Assembly: GCA_963739385.1 (NCBI GenBank) | Contig: CAVUAI010000014.1 | Coordinates: 9,054-73,053 of the forward strand | Direction: 5' to 3' | DNA length: 64,000 bases | Origin: VAZQ01 sp963739385 | GTDB taxonomy: Bacteria; Pseudomonadota; Alphaproteobacteria; Rhizobiales; Xanthobacteraceae | In this document: positions 8,340 through 17,359 of the stretch, in pieces | How positions within the stretch are numbered: position 1 is the stretch's first letter | How the letters are laid out: each line of letters begins with the position of its first letter | Position numbers and translations under genes: made by a program | The notes under the pieces: generated by a model | Seen by the model: only the letters and a program-made list of their open reading frames with translations | Told to the model about the DNA's origin: nothing | Databases searched by the model: none

Positions 8340-9605
8340 TCACAACCAGGGCGGCAGGCGGTCGAGCGCGATCAGGTCGGAGACCTCAAGGCGCGGCCGG
8401 ACCACGGCCCATTCCTGTTCCCGGACAAGCACTTCCGGCACCAGTGCGCGGGTATTGTAGGTACCGGCCTGGACCGCGCCATAGGCGCCGGCGGTCATGA
8501 CAGCAAGCAGATCGCCGGGTTGGGGGGCCGGCATCTCGCGCTCGAGCGCCAGAAAATCGCCCAATTCGCACACCGGACCGGCCACGTCCGCCACGATGCG
8601 GGCGGCCCTAGGAGCGGGCTCGCGCACTGGGCGGACGTCGTGGTGGGCCTCGTAGAGCGTGGGACGGATGAGGTCGTTCATTCCGGCATCGACGATCACG
8701 AAGGTCTTGCTCTCGCCGCGCTTGAGGTAGAGCACGCGCGTCACCAGGATGCCGGCATTGCCGACGATCAGCCGCCCAGGCTCGAACACGAGCGTGCATC
8801 CGAGGTCGCGCGTCGCCCGCTTGACCATGGCCGCGTAGGCCTCGGGATGCGGCGGCGGCTCGTTGTCCTCGCGATAGGGGATGCCGAGGCCTCCGCCGAG
8901 GTCGACATGGCTGATGACGTGCCCGTCCGCGCGCAGGCTCTGCACGAAGTCGGACAACAGCGCGAACGCATCGTCGAACGGCGCAAGCTCGGTGATCTGG
9001 CTGCCGATATGCATGTCGACGCCGGTGACGTCGATGCCGGGTAGCTTTGCCGCCCGGGCATAGACCTCGCGGGCGCGGCTGATCGGAATGCCGAATTTGT
9101 TCTCAGCCTTGCCGGTGGCAATCTTGGCGTGGGTCTTGGCATCGATGTCGGGATTGACGCGGACCGAGACGCGGGCGGTGCGGCCCTTGGCCCGGGCGAT
9201 CGCCGACAGGAGCTCGAGCTCGGCTTCGGATTCGACGTTGACGCAGAGGATGCCCTCATCGACCGCAAGCGCAAGCTCGGCCGCCGTCTTGCCGATGCCG
9301 GAGAACATGATCTTGGCCGGCACGATCCCGGCGGCGCGCGCCCGCCTGAGCTCTCCGCCCGATACCACGTCCGCGCCGGCCCCGAGATCGGCCAGCGTCT
9401 TGATCACCGCCTGGTTGGAATTCGCCTTCATTGCATAGCAGACCAGCGCCTTCACGTCGGCGAAGGCGTCGGCAAAAATCCGGTAATGCCGCTGCAGCGT
9501 GGCGGTCGAGTAGCAATAGAACGGGGTGCCGACCGCCTGCGCGACATCTCCGAGATCGACCGCCTCGGCGTGCAGGACGCCGTTGCGATAATGGAAATGG
9601 TGCAT
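8340..9605 (-). CDS. lysA: diaminopimelate decarboxylase
   Basis: A 421-residue PLP enzyme that decarboxylates meso-diaminopimelate to L-lysine, the last step of lysine synthesis, in the cytoplasm. The PLP lysine is K60 in CYAMKAN. The glycine-rich phosphate loop is DLGGGLGIPY, the substrate-side motif VDMHIGSQI is present, and the C-terminal domain carries the GPVCELGDFLA and TAGAYGAVQ motifs with the partner-subunit Cys and Tyr. Length is typical. It lies downstream of the lptM-type lipoprotein gene and argH on the same strand; the argH-lptM-lysA order is common in Rhizobiales. Confidence 0.96.
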   Translation of the reverse strand: MHHFHYRNGVLHAEAVDLGDVAQAVGTPFYCYSTATLQRHYRIFADAFADVKALVCYAMKANSNQAVIKTLADLGAGADVVSGGELRRARAAGIVPAKIMFSGIGKTAAELALAVDEGILCVNVESEAELELLSAIARAKGRTARVSVRVNPDIDAKTHAKIATGKAENKFGIPISRAREVYARAAKLPGIDVTGVDMHIGSQITELAPFDDAFALLSDFVQSLRADGHVISHVDLGGGLGIPYREDNEPPPHPEAYAAMVKRATRDLGCTLVFEPGRLIVGNAGILVTRVLYLKRGESKTFVIVDAGMNDLIRPTLYEAHHDVRPVREPAPRAARIVADVAGPVCELGDFLALEREMPAPQPGDLLAVMTAGAYGAVQAGTYNTRALVPEVLVREQEWAVVRPRLEVSDLIALDRLPPWL

Positions 9606-9625
9606 GGCTCCGGCTTATAGCGTTT

Positions 9626-9653
9626 TGCGGCGACGGGGAAACGGCCCGCCGCA
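9626..9653. other. intercistronic stem-loop between lptM and lysA
   Basis: A 7-bp perfect inverted repeat (TGCGGCG / CGCCGCA, arms 9626-9632 and 9647-9653, loop 14 bases), flanked by TTTT on one side and GAAAA on the other. It sits in the 73-bp gap between lptM and lysA. It has no T-run after the stem on the transcribed strand, so it is not a textbook terminator; it could stabilise or attenuate the transcript. Confidence 0.35.
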
Positions 9654-9678
9654 GAAAATGCACAAGTGCAGAAAAATA

Positions 9679-9918
9679 TCAGTCGATGAGAATGTCGATC
9701 GGGAGACGTCGCTTCGGTCCGGCCGGCGGCACGTTCGGATCGTAATTGGGGCTCCTCTCCGGCGTTGCGTCCGGCGGAACGTCCTTCGCCTCGGCGGCTG
9801 CCGCCCCGGGCGGTGGGTCGAGGGCGCCTTTGCGGCCGCACCCGGCAAGGCCGAGGGTCGCCGCAAGCACGCCGATGACCGCAATTCGGGCGAGGCGCAG
9901 GTCGGACAGGGAACTCAA
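9679..9918 (-). CDS. lptM: LptM-type small lipoprotein
   Basis: About 79 residues. A short N-terminal hydrophobic signal ends in the lipobox LAGC (acylated Cys about residue 27), followed by GRKGAL and a proline-rich tail. The GCGxKGxL pattern after the lipobox is the hallmark of the LptM/YifL family, which in E. coli assists maturation of the LptD LPS translocon at the outer membrane. I chose a TTG at 9918 because GGAGG lies seven bases upstream and the signal peptide then has normal length; upstream ATGs up to 10002 would add an unlikely extension. The genomic place between argH and lysA is also typical. Confidence 0.8.
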   Translation of the reverse strand: MSSLSDLRLARIAVIGVLAATLGLAGCGRKGALDPPPGAAAAEAKDVPPDATPERSPNYDPNVPPAGPKRRLPIDILID

Positions 9919-10025
9919 TTCGGGCCCTCCTCGATCGGCGGCACCATAGCAGATCACATGCAAGAGGCGACAAGGCGGCGACAGAATGGCAACACCCCCC
10001 ATCGTGCCGGCACAGGCCCCGCAGT

Positions 10026-11417
10026 CTACCGGCGTTCCTTTGCCAAGGCCTTAAGCCACCGGTTGGCTTCGCGCCGGACGTTCTTCGGCGCCGTGCCGCC
10101 AAGGCTCACGCGGCTTTTCACCGAATTGTCGACCGACAGCACCGCGAACACGTCCTTGCTGACGCGCTTCTCGATCGCCTGCATGGCAGCCAACGGCAGC
10201 TCGTGCAGCGGGACATTCTCCGCCGCCGCCTTGGCCACGATCCGCCCGGTGACGTGATGGGCCTCGCGGAATGGCATCTTCTGCGTGCGCACCAGCCAGT
10301 CGGCGAGATCGGTCGCGGTGGCATAGCCCTCCCCCGCGGCTTGGCGCATGCGGGCGACATCGGGGGTCATGTCGCGCACCATGCCGGTCATGGCGGCGAT
10401 CGACAGCATGAGAGCGGAGAAGGCGTCGATGGCACCCTCCTTGTCTTCCTGCATGTCCTTCTGATAGGCGAGCGGCAACCCCTTCATCACGATCAGCAGC
10501 GCTTCGAGCGCGCCGGCGATGCGTCCGGTCTTCGCACGCACGAGCTCGGCCGCGTCCGGGTTGCGCTTCTGCGGCATGATCGAGGAGCCGGTGGTAAAGC
10601 GATCGGAGAGCGAGATCAGCCCGACCAGCGGCGAGCACCAGATCACGATCTCCTCGGCGAAGCGCGAGAGGTGGACGGCCGTGATCGCCGCGGCGGCAAG
10701 CGTCTCGAGGACGAAATCGCGGTCGGAGACGGCGTCGAGCGAGTTCGCCATCGGCTTGTCGAAACCGAGCGCCTTGGCCGTCATGGTGCGGTCGAGCGGG
10801 AAGGCCGTGCCTGCGAGCGCGGCGGCGCCGAGCGGCGACTGGTTCGCCCGCGCGCGCGCATCTGCGAACCGGCCACGGTCGCGGGCCGCCATCTCCACAT
10901 AGGCCAGCAGGTGGTGGCCGAAGGTAACGGGCTGAGCGCTCTGCAAATGGGTGAAGCCCGGCATTACGGTCGCCGCGTGCGCGAGGGCCTTTTCGGCGAG
11001 CGCCTGCTGGTAGGAGGCGAGCGCCTGGTCGACGGCGTCGACCGCGGCTCTGATCCACAGCCGGAAATCGGTCGCGACCTGGTCGTTGCGCGAGCGCGCG
11101 GTATGCAGCCACCCCGCCGCCGGCCCGATCAGCTCGGCGAGCCGGCTCTCCACGTTCATGTGGATGTCTTCCAGCGCCCGCTTGAACTTGAACTTGCCGC
11201 TCTCGATCTCTGACAGGATCGTGTCTAGACCGTGAGCGATCTTGCCGGCATCGTCGGCCGTGATGATGCCTTGTTTGGCGAGCATCGCGGCATGGGCTTG
11301 GCTCGCGGCGATGTCCTGGCGGAAGAGGTGCCGGTCGAAATCGATGGAGGCGTTGATGTCCTCCATGACGGAATCGGGGCTCGCGCTGAAGCGTCCGCCC
11401 CACATCTTGTTGCTCAT
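10026..11417 (-). CDS. argH: argininosuccinate lyase
   Basis: A 463-residue enzyme that splits argininosuccinate into arginine and fumarate, the last step of arginine synthesis. The fumarase/aspartase superfamily signature GSSIMPQKRNPD is present, with the catalytic Ser in the mobile loop, together with the N-terminal MWGGRFS, the RSRNDQVATD segment and the TVMPGFTHLQ segment carrying the catalytic His. The ATG at 11417 gives the usual MSNKMWGGRF start; the open frame upstream to 11477 runs into the divergent TlpA-like gene. Upstream of lptM and lysA on the same strand. Confidence 0.97.
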   Translation of the reverse strand: MSNKMWGGRFSASPDSVMEDINASIDFDRHLFRQDIAASQAHAAMLAKQGIITADDAGKIAHGLDTILSEIESGKFKFKRALEDIHMNVESRLAELIGPAAGWLHTARSRNDQVATDFRLWIRAAVDAVDQALASYQQALAEKALAHAATVMPGFTHLQSAQPVTFGHHLLAYVEMAARDRGRFADARARANQSPLGAAALAGTAFPLDRTMTAKALGFDKPMANSLDAVSDRDFVLETLAAAAITAVHLSRFAEEIVIWCSPLVGLISLSDRFTTGSSIMPQKRNPDAAELVRAKTGRIAGALEALLIVMKGLPLAYQKDMQEDKEGAIDAFSALMLSIAAMTGMVRDMTPDVARMRQAAGEGYATATDLADWLVRTQKMPFREAHHVTGRIVAKAAAENVPLHELPLAAMQAIEKRVSKDVFAVLSVDNSVKSRVSLGGTAPKNVRREANRWLKALAKERR

Positions 11418-11444
11418 GGCACGTCTACCGAGGTTTGACCGAGT

Positions 11445-12107
11445 ATGACCGCACCCGAACAAGCGCGGCAGACCCACGCCAGGAAGCGGCTTGCCATGGT
11501 CGTGGCCGGCGGCATCGCCGGCGCCGCCATCGGGCTCGCGGCGGTATACGGGATCGGCACGATGCAGCGCAATGCGGGAGACGCCGCCTGCACCGAGGCG
11601 CTCGCGGTGGCGCAGCGCGTCGCGCCCCTCGCCCGCGGCGAGGTCGCGGCGTTCGCGGTCGCCGATCGCGCGCAGCGCCTGCCGGATCTCGCCTTCCAGG
11701 ATGCCGCCGGCAACCCTCTACACCTCGCGGACTGGCGCGGGCGCACGGTGCTGCTCAACTTGTGGGCCACCTGGTGCGTGCCATGCCGCAAGGAGATGCC
11801 GGCGCTCGAGGCGCTGGCGCAGAAGCTCGGCTCCCCCGCCTTCGAGGTGGTCACGGTCAATATCGATACGCGCGATCCCGACAAGCCGCGGGCCTGGCTC
11901 AAGGAGGTCGGCATCGACGGACTGACCTACTATGCCGACCCCAGCGCCAAGGTCTTTCAGGATTTGAAGGTCGCTGGTCGCGCCGCCGGGATGCCGACCA
12001 CGCTCCTTGTCGATCCCGCCGGCTGCGAGATCGGCACGCTGGCGGGCCCCGCGGAATGGGCGAGCGACGACGCGGTGAAGCTGGTGACCGCCGCGCTCAA
12101 GCAATAG
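11445..12107 (+). CDS. tlpA: TlpA-like thiol:disulfide interchange protein
   Basis: A 220-residue membrane-anchored thioredoxin-fold protein. One N-terminal TM segment (about residues 16-39) holds the domain in the periplasm. The redox motif is WCVPC, with C111 and C114, in LNLWATWCVPCRKEMPALE; the cis-Pro loop reads GMPTTLLVD. TlpA of Bradyrhizobium reduces copper chaperone and CoxB cysteines during cytochrome oxidase assembly. The extra cysteines near residue 49 and in the late DPAGCEIG segment fit the TlpA pattern. The gene starts 27 bp from the divergent argH start, the arrangement known in related genomes. Confidence 0.88.
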   Translation: MTAPEQARQTHARKRLAMVVAGGIAGAAIGLAAVYGIGTMQRNAGDAACTEALAVAQRVAPLARGEVAAFAVADRAQRLPDLAFQDAAGNPLHLADWRGRTVLLNLWATWCVPCRKEMPALEALAQKLGSPAFEVVTVNIDTRDPDKPRAWLKEVGIDGLTYYADPSAKVFQDLKVAGRAAGMPTTLLVDPAGCEIGTLAGPAEWASDDAVKLVTAALKQ

Positions 12108-12156
12108 CTCGCCCCGCCGATCGGTGTATTCGCAACTGATGCCGGGAGCACGATCG

Positions 12157-12795
12157 ATGATCGATCCGACGAACGCAACGGCCGCGATGGGCCTGATGGC
12201 AGGGATGCTCGCGCTGTCCCCGATGATCGCATGGGCAGAAAAGGCCGCGCCCGCGCGCGTGATCACCTGCGAACGGCCGTTCGACCGCTCTGCGAACCAC
12301 AACGGTCTGGTGAAGGCCTTCCGCAAGGACGTCGTGTACCAGGAGGTCGACGGCGCGGAAGGGGCCAAGATCAAGGCCAGCGTCCTCTACCCGCAAGACC
12401 CAAAGGCGAGGCTGGAGTTCATCTGGAGCGACGAGAAGGCACGGCGCCGCCCTGCCGTGATCAGGGCGAAGGATCAATCGAGCTGGGCCACCGCGAACGG
12501 CATTCGCATCGGCATGACGCTCGCCGAGGTTGAACAGATGAACGGCAAGCCGTTCAAGCTGTCCGGCTTCGACTGGGATTACGGCGGCCGCGTCATCGAC
12601 TGGCAGGGCGGCGCACTGGGCAAGCCGCAGCGCGGCGGCTGCACCATCGGGGTCGAGTTCGTCCATCCCGAGGACGCGCCGGAAGCTCACCTGACCAAGG
12701 TATCCGGTGACAGCGAGTTCCTCTCCGACAACGCCGACATGCGCGCGGTCGAGCCCTTCGTGGGGGCCGTGACCGTGTCCTATCCGAAGCGTTGA
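12157..12795 (+). CDS. hypothetical secreted protein
   Basis: About 212 residues, not recognised beyond a general match to uncharacterised periplasmic proteins of Rhizobiales. A hydrophobic signal segment (about residues 10-28, ending SPMIAWAEK) suggests export. The mature part has a single early Cys (ITCERPF), a WATANGIRIGMTLAEVEQMNGKPF segment typical of small periplasmic proteins with repeated G-M-T-L motifs, and a C-terminal TVSYPK. I chose the ATG at 12157 because GGGAG precedes it; a GTG at 12124 and an ATG at 12139 are alternatives. It follows the TlpA gene by about 50 bp on the same strand. Confidence 0.6.
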   Translation: MIDPTNATAAMGLMAGMLALSPMIAWAEKAAPARVITCERPFDRSANHNGLVKAFRKDVVYQEVDGAEGAKIKASVLYPQDPKARLEFIWSDEKARRRPAVIRAKDQSSWATANGIRIGMTLAEVEQMNGKPFKLSGFDWDYGGRVIDWQGGALGKPQRGGCTIGVEFVHPEDAPEAHLTKVSGDSEFLSDNADMRAVEPFVGAVTVSYPKR

Positions 12796-12868
12796 TTTCG
12801 CCGCGCTAGCTTGACAGCGCGACATTAGCCGATCGTCAGACAATGTTCGCGAGCAGCGCGATCGACGC

Positions 12869-13750
12869 TCAGCGGGTCGGCACCGGCTTCTCGCCGCGGT
12901 AGTCGTAGAAGCCGCGCTGCGTCTTGCGCCCGAGCCAGCCGGCCTCGACGTATTTCACCAGCAGCGGACACGGCCGGTACTTGGAGTCGGCCAGACCCTC
13001 GTGCAGCACCTGCATGACCGAGAGACAGGTGTCGAGCCCGATGAAATCGGCGAGCTCGAGCGGTCCCATGGGATGGTGGGCGCCCAGCCGCATCGCGGTG
13101 TCGATCGCCTCGACATTGCCGACGCCTTCGTAGAGCGTGTAGATCGCCTCGTTGATCATCGGCAGCAGGATACGATTGACGATGAAGGCGGGGAAATCCT
13201 CCGCCACGGCAATCGTCTTGCCGAGTCTGCTGACGAACTGCTTGGTGGTGTCGAAGGTTGCGTCGTCGGTGGCGATGCCGCGAATGAGCTCGACCAGCTC
13301 CATCAACGGCACCGGATTCATGAAATGAATGCCGATGAAGCGCTCGGGACGGTCGGTCGATGAGGCCAGCCGGGTGATCGAGATCGACGACGTATTGCTG
13401 CCGATGATGGCGTCAGGCTTGAGGACCGGGCAGACGCTGGCGAAGATCGCGCGCTTGACGTCCTCCTTCTCGGTCGCGGCCTCGATGACGAGATCGCAAT
13501 CGTCGAAGGCTTCGTATGTTTCCGCGGCTTCGATGCGGCCGAGCGCGGCCTGACGCTCCTCTTCAGTGATCCGCTTGCGGCTGACCTGCCGCGCCATGTT
13601 GCCGTTGATGGTCGCGATTCCTGCCTTGATGCGGTCGGGGGAGAGATCGTTGAGCTTGACGTCGATACCGGCGAGCGCGCTCACATGCGCGATGCCGCTG
13701 CCCATCTGTCCGGCGCCGATCACGCCGATCCTGCGAATTTGGAGCGCCAT
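12869..13750 (-). CDS. hbd: 3-hydroxybutyryl-CoA dehydrogenase
   Basis: A 293-residue NAD(P)-dependent dehydrogenase that interconverts 3-hydroxybutyryl-CoA and acetoacetyl-CoA. The Rossmann loop is GAGQMGSG at residues 12-19, the active-site segment is FIGIHFMNPVPLMELVE (catalytic His, with Asn nearby), and the C-terminal helical domain carries HPMGPLELADFIGLD. I chose the ATG at 13750 (MALQIRRIGVIG), giving the normal length for this family. It lies downstream of etfB-etfA on the same strand, a frequent arrangement in Rhizobiales. It can supply 3-hydroxybutyryl-CoA for PHB or crotonyl-CoA for the ethylmalonyl-CoA pathway. Confidence 0.93.
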   Translation of the reverse strand: MALQIRRIGVIGAGQMGSGIAHVSALAGIDVKLNDLSPDRIKAGIATINGNMARQVSRKRITEEERQAALGRIEAAETYEAFDDCDLVIEAATEKEDVKRAIFASVCPVLKPDAIIGSNTSSISITRLASSTDRPERFIGIHFMNPVPLMELVELIRGIATDDATFDTTKQFVSRLGKTIAVAEDFPAFIVNRILLPMINEAIYTLYEGVGNVEAIDTAMRLGAHHPMGPLELADFIGLDTCLSVMQVLHEGLADSKYRPCPLLVKYVEAGWLGRKTQRGFYDYRGEKPVPTR

Positions 13751-13861
13751 GCTCTCGGAACGTACCTTCGGCCGCGCTTTGACCTCGATCATGTTCTTTT
13801 GCCTGTTTTACGCCGATCCGGATCGCGACACCACGGGTCCAGGGCCGCAGTTCACCGATCG

Positions 13862-14806
13862 TCAACGACCCGTCTTGCCGAGTTCCGCTGCCAGTTCCGG
13901 CAGCGCTTGATAGAGGTCGGCGACCAGGCCGTAATCCGCGACCTGGAAGATCGGAGCCTCTTCATCCTTGTTGATGGCCACGATGACCTTCGAATCCTTC
14001 ATGCCGGCGAGATGCTGGATGGCACCGGAAATACCGACGGCAATGTAAAGCTCGGGCGCAACAACCTTGCCGGTCTGGCCGACCTGCCAGTCGTTGGGCG
14101 CATAGCCGGCATCGACCGCCGCGCGCGAGGCGCCGACGGCGGCCCCGAGCTTGTCCGCCACCGGCTCGATATATTTGGTAAAGTTCTCCCGACTCTGCAT
14201 CGCCCGGCCGCCGGAAATGATGATCTTCGCCGACGTGAGTTCCGGGCGCTCCGATTTCGACAGCTCCTCGCCGACAAAGGCGGAGATGCCCGGATCGGCC
14301 GCCGAGGCGGCGTCCTCGATCGGCGCCGACCCGCCTTCGCCCGTCGCCTGGAAGGTCGAGGTGCGCACGGTGATCACCTTGGTCTTGTCCTTGGCGCGCA
14401 CGGTCTGCACTGCGTTGCCGGCATAGATCAGGCGCTCAAAGGTATCGGGCGCGATCACCTTGACGATGTCGGAAACCTGCATCACGTCCAGCAGCGCCGC
14501 GACGCGCGGCATGACGTTCTTGCCGGTGGTGGTCGCCGGCGCAACGATCGCGTCATAGGCGGGAGCCAGCGAGTGGACGAGCGCGGCCACCGGCTCGGCC
14601 AACATGTGTTCGTAGGGAGCGCCGTCGGCGAGCAGAACCTTGGTCACGCCGTCGAGCCTGGCGGCAGCTTCGGCAACCGGGCGGCACGCCTTGCCGGCCA
14701 CCAGCAGGTGCACGTCCCCACCCAGCGCCTTCGCGGCGGTCAGTGCCTTGTTGGTTGCGTCCTTGAGCGTCTTGTTGTCGTGCTCGACGAGCAGGAGCGT
14801 GGTCAT
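13862..14806 (-). CDS. etfA: electron transfer flavoprotein alpha subunit
   Basis: A 314-residue subunit of the soluble flavoprotein that passes electrons from acyl-CoA dehydrogenases to the quinone pool through ETF-QO. The C-terminal FAD-binding domain shows the family signature, including SGGRAMQSRENF, the GQTGKVVAPELYIAVGISGAIQHLAGM stretch and VAINKDEEAPIFQVADYG. Its ATG shares one base with the TGA of etfB, so the two are translationally coupled. Likely electron donors encoded here include Mcd (20.9-22.6 kb). Confidence 0.96.
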   Translation of the reverse strand: MTTLLLVEHDNKTLKDATNKALTAAKALGGDVHLLVAGKACRPVAEAAARLDGVTKVLLADGAPYEHMLAEPVAALVHSLAPAYDAIVAPATTTGKNVMPRVAALLDVMQVSDIVKVIAPDTFERLIYAGNAVQTVRAKDKTKVITVRTSTFQATGEGGSAPIEDAASAADPGISAFVGEELSKSERPELTSAKIIISGGRAMQSRENFTKYIEPVADKLGAAVGASRAAVDAGYAPNDWQVGQTGKVVAPELYIAVGISGAIQHLAGMKDSKVIVAINKDEEAPIFQVADYGLVADLYQALPELAAELGKTGR

Positions 14807-15555
14807 CAGATCAGGCCCATCTCGTTCTTGAGCTTGTCGACAAGCTCGCCGACCGTCTTCACCTTTACGCCCGCCTTGCGGCCGGCCGGCTCGGTCGTCT
14901 TGAGCACCTCGAGCCGCGGCGAGACGTCTACCCCGTAGGCGTCCGGCGTCTTCTCGTCTATCGGCTTCTTCTTTGCCTTCATGATGTTGGGCAGGCTGGC
15001 ATAGCGAGGCTCGTTCAGCCGCAGATCGGTGGTCACGATCGCCGGCCCCTTGAGCTTGACCGTCTGCAGGCCGCCGTCGACCTCACGCGTGACCAGAAGG
15101 CTGTCGCCCTCGATCACCAGTTTCGAGGCAAAAGTGCCCTGCGGCCAGCCGGTCAGCGCCGCCAGCATCTGTCCGGTCTGATTGCAGTCGTCGTCGATCG
15201 CCTGCTTGCCCATGATGACCAGGCCGGGCTTCTCGGCATCGACGATGGCTTTGAGGATCTTGGCGACGGCGAGCGGCTCGAGCGTCTTGTCGGTCTTCAC
15301 CAGGATGCCGCGATCGGCCCCCATGGCGAGCCCGGTGCGAATGGTTTCGGCGGCCTGCGGCGGGCCGATCGACACGCAGACGATTTCGGTCGCCTGGCCC
15401 TTCTCCTTGAGCCGGAGCGCCTCCTCGACGGCGATCTCGTCAAAGGGATTCATCGACATCTTGACGTTTGCGAGCTCGACGCCGCTGCCGTCGCTCTTGA
15501 CGCGAATTTTGACGTTGTAGTCCACCACGCGCTTGACGGGCACCAGAATTTTCAT
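14806..15555 (-). CDS. etfB: electron transfer flavoprotein beta subunit
   Basis: A 249-residue ETF subunit that carries the AMP site and contacts the dehydrogenase partners. The N-terminus MKILVPVKRVVDYNVKIRVK and the MNPFDEIAVEEALRLKEKG segment are typical, as is the recognition-loop region around LRLNEPRYASLPNIMKAKKK, with the Leu anchor used to bind acyl-CoA dehydrogenases. It is the first gene of etfB-etfA, with hbd downstream. Confidence 0.96.
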   Translation of the reverse strand: MKILVPVKRVVDYNVKIRVKSDGSGVELANVKMSMNPFDEIAVEEALRLKEKGQATEIVCVSIGPPQAAETIRTGLAMGADRGILVKTDKTLEPLAVAKILKAIVDAEKPGLVIMGKQAIDDDCNQTGQMLAALTGWPQGTFASKLVIEGDSLLVTREVDGGLQTVKLKGPAIVTTDLRLNEPRYASLPNIMKAKKKPIDEKTPDAYGVDVSPRLEVLKTTEPAGRKAGVKVKTVGELVDKLKNEMGLI

Positions 15556-15666
15556 GGAGTGCGCTTCTCGCGACGATCAGCTCGGGCCGCCCCGGCCGCC
15601 TGGCTAAAGACGGCGGCAACCTAATGGCCGCCGCCTCGCAGTGTCAACGGACTGTGTCCGGCCGCA

Positions 15667-16413
15667 TCAACGCAAGGTGTCGAATCGGGCCGCACGGCCG
15701 GCGGGGTTGGGTCCGATCTGAACGACCGTATCCGGCACTGGCCGCAGGCACTGGAACAGCTTGATCCTCCGCGGCTTGAGCAACGGGAACAGGATGCCCC
15801 CGCCCAGCATGCCGCCGAAATGGCACCAATAGGCGACCTCGCTCTTCGAGGACGCGCCCAGATTCCACAACTGGGTCAGCACGAACAGGCCCACCACCCA
15901 ATAGGCGCTGATGCGAAGCGGGATGATGCCGAGCAGCACCGTGATCTTGGCGCAAGGACGCAGCATCACATAGGCGACCACGACGCCCGCGATCGAGCCG
16001 GAAGCGCCGATCAGCTCGATGCCGGAGTGCACATCGTTGGCGACGAAGACAAGGCCGCCCGTGACGCCGGCGAGAAGATAGAACGCGAGAAAGCGCAGGC
16101 GGCCGAGCGCCCGCTCGATGTCGTCGCCGAACACCCACAGGAAAATCATGTTGCCGACGAGGTGCGCGATGTCAGCGTGAAAAAACTGGTAGGTGACGAG
16201 AGTCGCAAATGCCGGCACCCAGCCGCGCGCGGACATATCGCCCATCAGCGCCGCCGGAGTGAGGCTGAAGGTATCGATCATCCGATCGAGGGCAAGCTGG
16301 CTGGCCCCCGCCTCGTAGAAGAAAATCGCAAGATTGGCCGCGATCAGGCACCAGGTGACGACTGGCTTCACCGGCTCGGCGAAGGGATTGTCGTCGTAGA
16401 TCGGCACGACCAT
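15667..16413 (-). CDS. rhomboid family intramembrane serine protease
   Basis: A 248-residue polytopic inner-membrane protein with about six membrane spans. The catalytic serine is S138 in GASGS and the base is H198 in CHFGGMLGG. The conserved FHADIAHLVGNM segment (H84, N88) in the second span provides the oxyanion region. Rhomboids cleave other membrane proteins within the bilayer; the substrate cannot be inferred here. The gene is followed upstream on the same strand by the adenosyltransferase, only 15 bp away. Confidence 0.9.
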   Translation of the reverse strand: MVVPIYDDNPFAEPVKPVVTWCLIAANLAIFFYEAGASQLALDRMIDTFSLTPAALMGDMSARGWVPAFATLVTYQFFHADIAHLVGNMIFLWVFGDDIERALGRLRFLAFYLLAGVTGGLVFVANDVHSGIELIGASGSIAGVVVAYVMLRPCAKITVLLGIIPLRISAYWVVGLFVLTQLWNLGASSKSEVAYWCHFGGMLGGGILFPLLKPRRIKLFQCLRPVPDTVVQIGPNPAGRAARFDTLR

Positions 16414-16428
16414 GCGAAATTCGCCCCG

Positions 16429-17004
16429 TCACCGATTCTGGCCGGGCTGCCACAGCACGTCCGACTCGCCCTTGTCATTGGCGTGCCTGCCAGCCACGAA
16501 CAGAAAATCCGAGAGACGGTTGACATATTTCAGAGCCGCCGGGGTTACGCCTTCGCCCGGCTGGTCGTTGAGCTCGACCATCAGCCGTTCGGCGCGACGG
16601 CACATGGTGCGCGCGAGATGAAGATACGCGGCGGCCGGCCGCCCGCCCGGCAGGATGAACGACCGCAACGGGGCAAGATCGGCATTGAATTCGTCGATCC
16701 GCTGCTCCAGCCATTCCACCTGCGCGTCGGTCACCGTCATGCGCGCGCCGCCAGGCCCCTTCGCCGACAGGCAGAGATCGGCCTCGACGTCGAACAGGTC
16801 GTTCTGGATGCGCGCCAGCACGAGATCGAGCGCGGGATCGGCGGTGCCCGTTTGCACGCGTACCAACCCGATCGCGGCGTTGACCTCGTCCAGGGTGCCG
16901 TAGGCGGAAACGCGCAGGTCGTATTTCTTGCGTCGATCGCCGCTGCCGAGGGCCGTGGTGCCGTCGTCGCCGGTGCGCGTGTAGATCCGGTTGAGAACGA
17001 CCAT
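16429..17004 (-). CDS. pduO: PduO-type ATP:cob(I)alamin adenosyltransferase
   Basis: A 191-residue cytoplasmic enzyme that transfers adenosyl from ATP to cob(I)alamin, producing adenosylcobalamin. The N-terminal ATP-binding motif YTRTGDDGTTALGSGDR, the ELNAAIG-like segment DEVNAAIGLVR, and the C-terminal RRAERLMVEL and YVNRLSDFLFVAGRHAN segments define the PduO fold. It could feed coenzyme B12 to the ethylmalonyl-CoA mutase encoded at 36-38 kb. It lies 8 bp from the small twin-TM gene and 15 bp from the rhomboid gene, in one probable operon. Confidence 0.94.
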   Translation of the reverse strand: MVVLNRIYTRTGDDGTTALGSGDRRKKYDLRVSAYGTLDEVNAAIGLVRVQTGTADPALDLVLARIQNDLFDVEADLCLSAKGPGGARMTVTDAQVEWLEQRIDEFNADLAPLRSFILPGGRPAAAYLHLARTMCRRAERLMVELNDQPGEGVTPAALKYVNRLSDFLFVAGRHANDKGESDVLWQPGQNR

Positions 17005-17012
17005 CGCTTCGC

Positions 17013-17207
17013 CTATTTGCCCAGCATCCAGATGGTCAGCATTATGACGATGATCGCGATGAATTGCAGCAGTACGCGCAGCCTCATCAGCTTCTGCGAT
17101 TTGTGCGGCGAGCCGCCGCGCATCATGTTGGTCAGCCCGAGCAGCAGCACCACAGCGACGGCGCCGATCGCGATCGGCACGAGGGCATAGGCCAGAAATC
17201 CGCTCAT
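17013..17207 (-). CDS. small twin-transmembrane protein
   Basis: A 64-residue protein with two hydrophobic spans (about residues 5-26 and 45-62) joined by a short basic loop (MMRGGSPHKSQKLMRLRV). This is the compact twin-TM layout, related to HIG1-type small membrane proteins, often found beside PduO-type adenosyltransferases in Rhizobiales. Function is unknown. The ATG at 17207 starts at MSGFLAYALV; the frame is open to 17333 but the extension is not hydrophobic and is unlikely. First gene of the twin-TM, pduO, rhomboid run. Confidence 0.75.
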   Translation of the reverse strand: MSGFLAYALVPIAIGAVAVVLLLGLTNMMRGGSPHKSQKLMRLRVLLQFIAIIVIMLTIWMLGK

Positions 17208-17359
17208 CGGCAACCTCTTAACACCCTGAAGATGGTGAGGCCATCGCCCACGGCGCAATTCCCGGCAGCGAAATAGTGTCCGGCACGCATTCAAATGTGC
17301 GGGATTTGAAATTACGGCCGGCGCGCCTACCATTGCCGCGCCCTTCGACGGGGAAACGA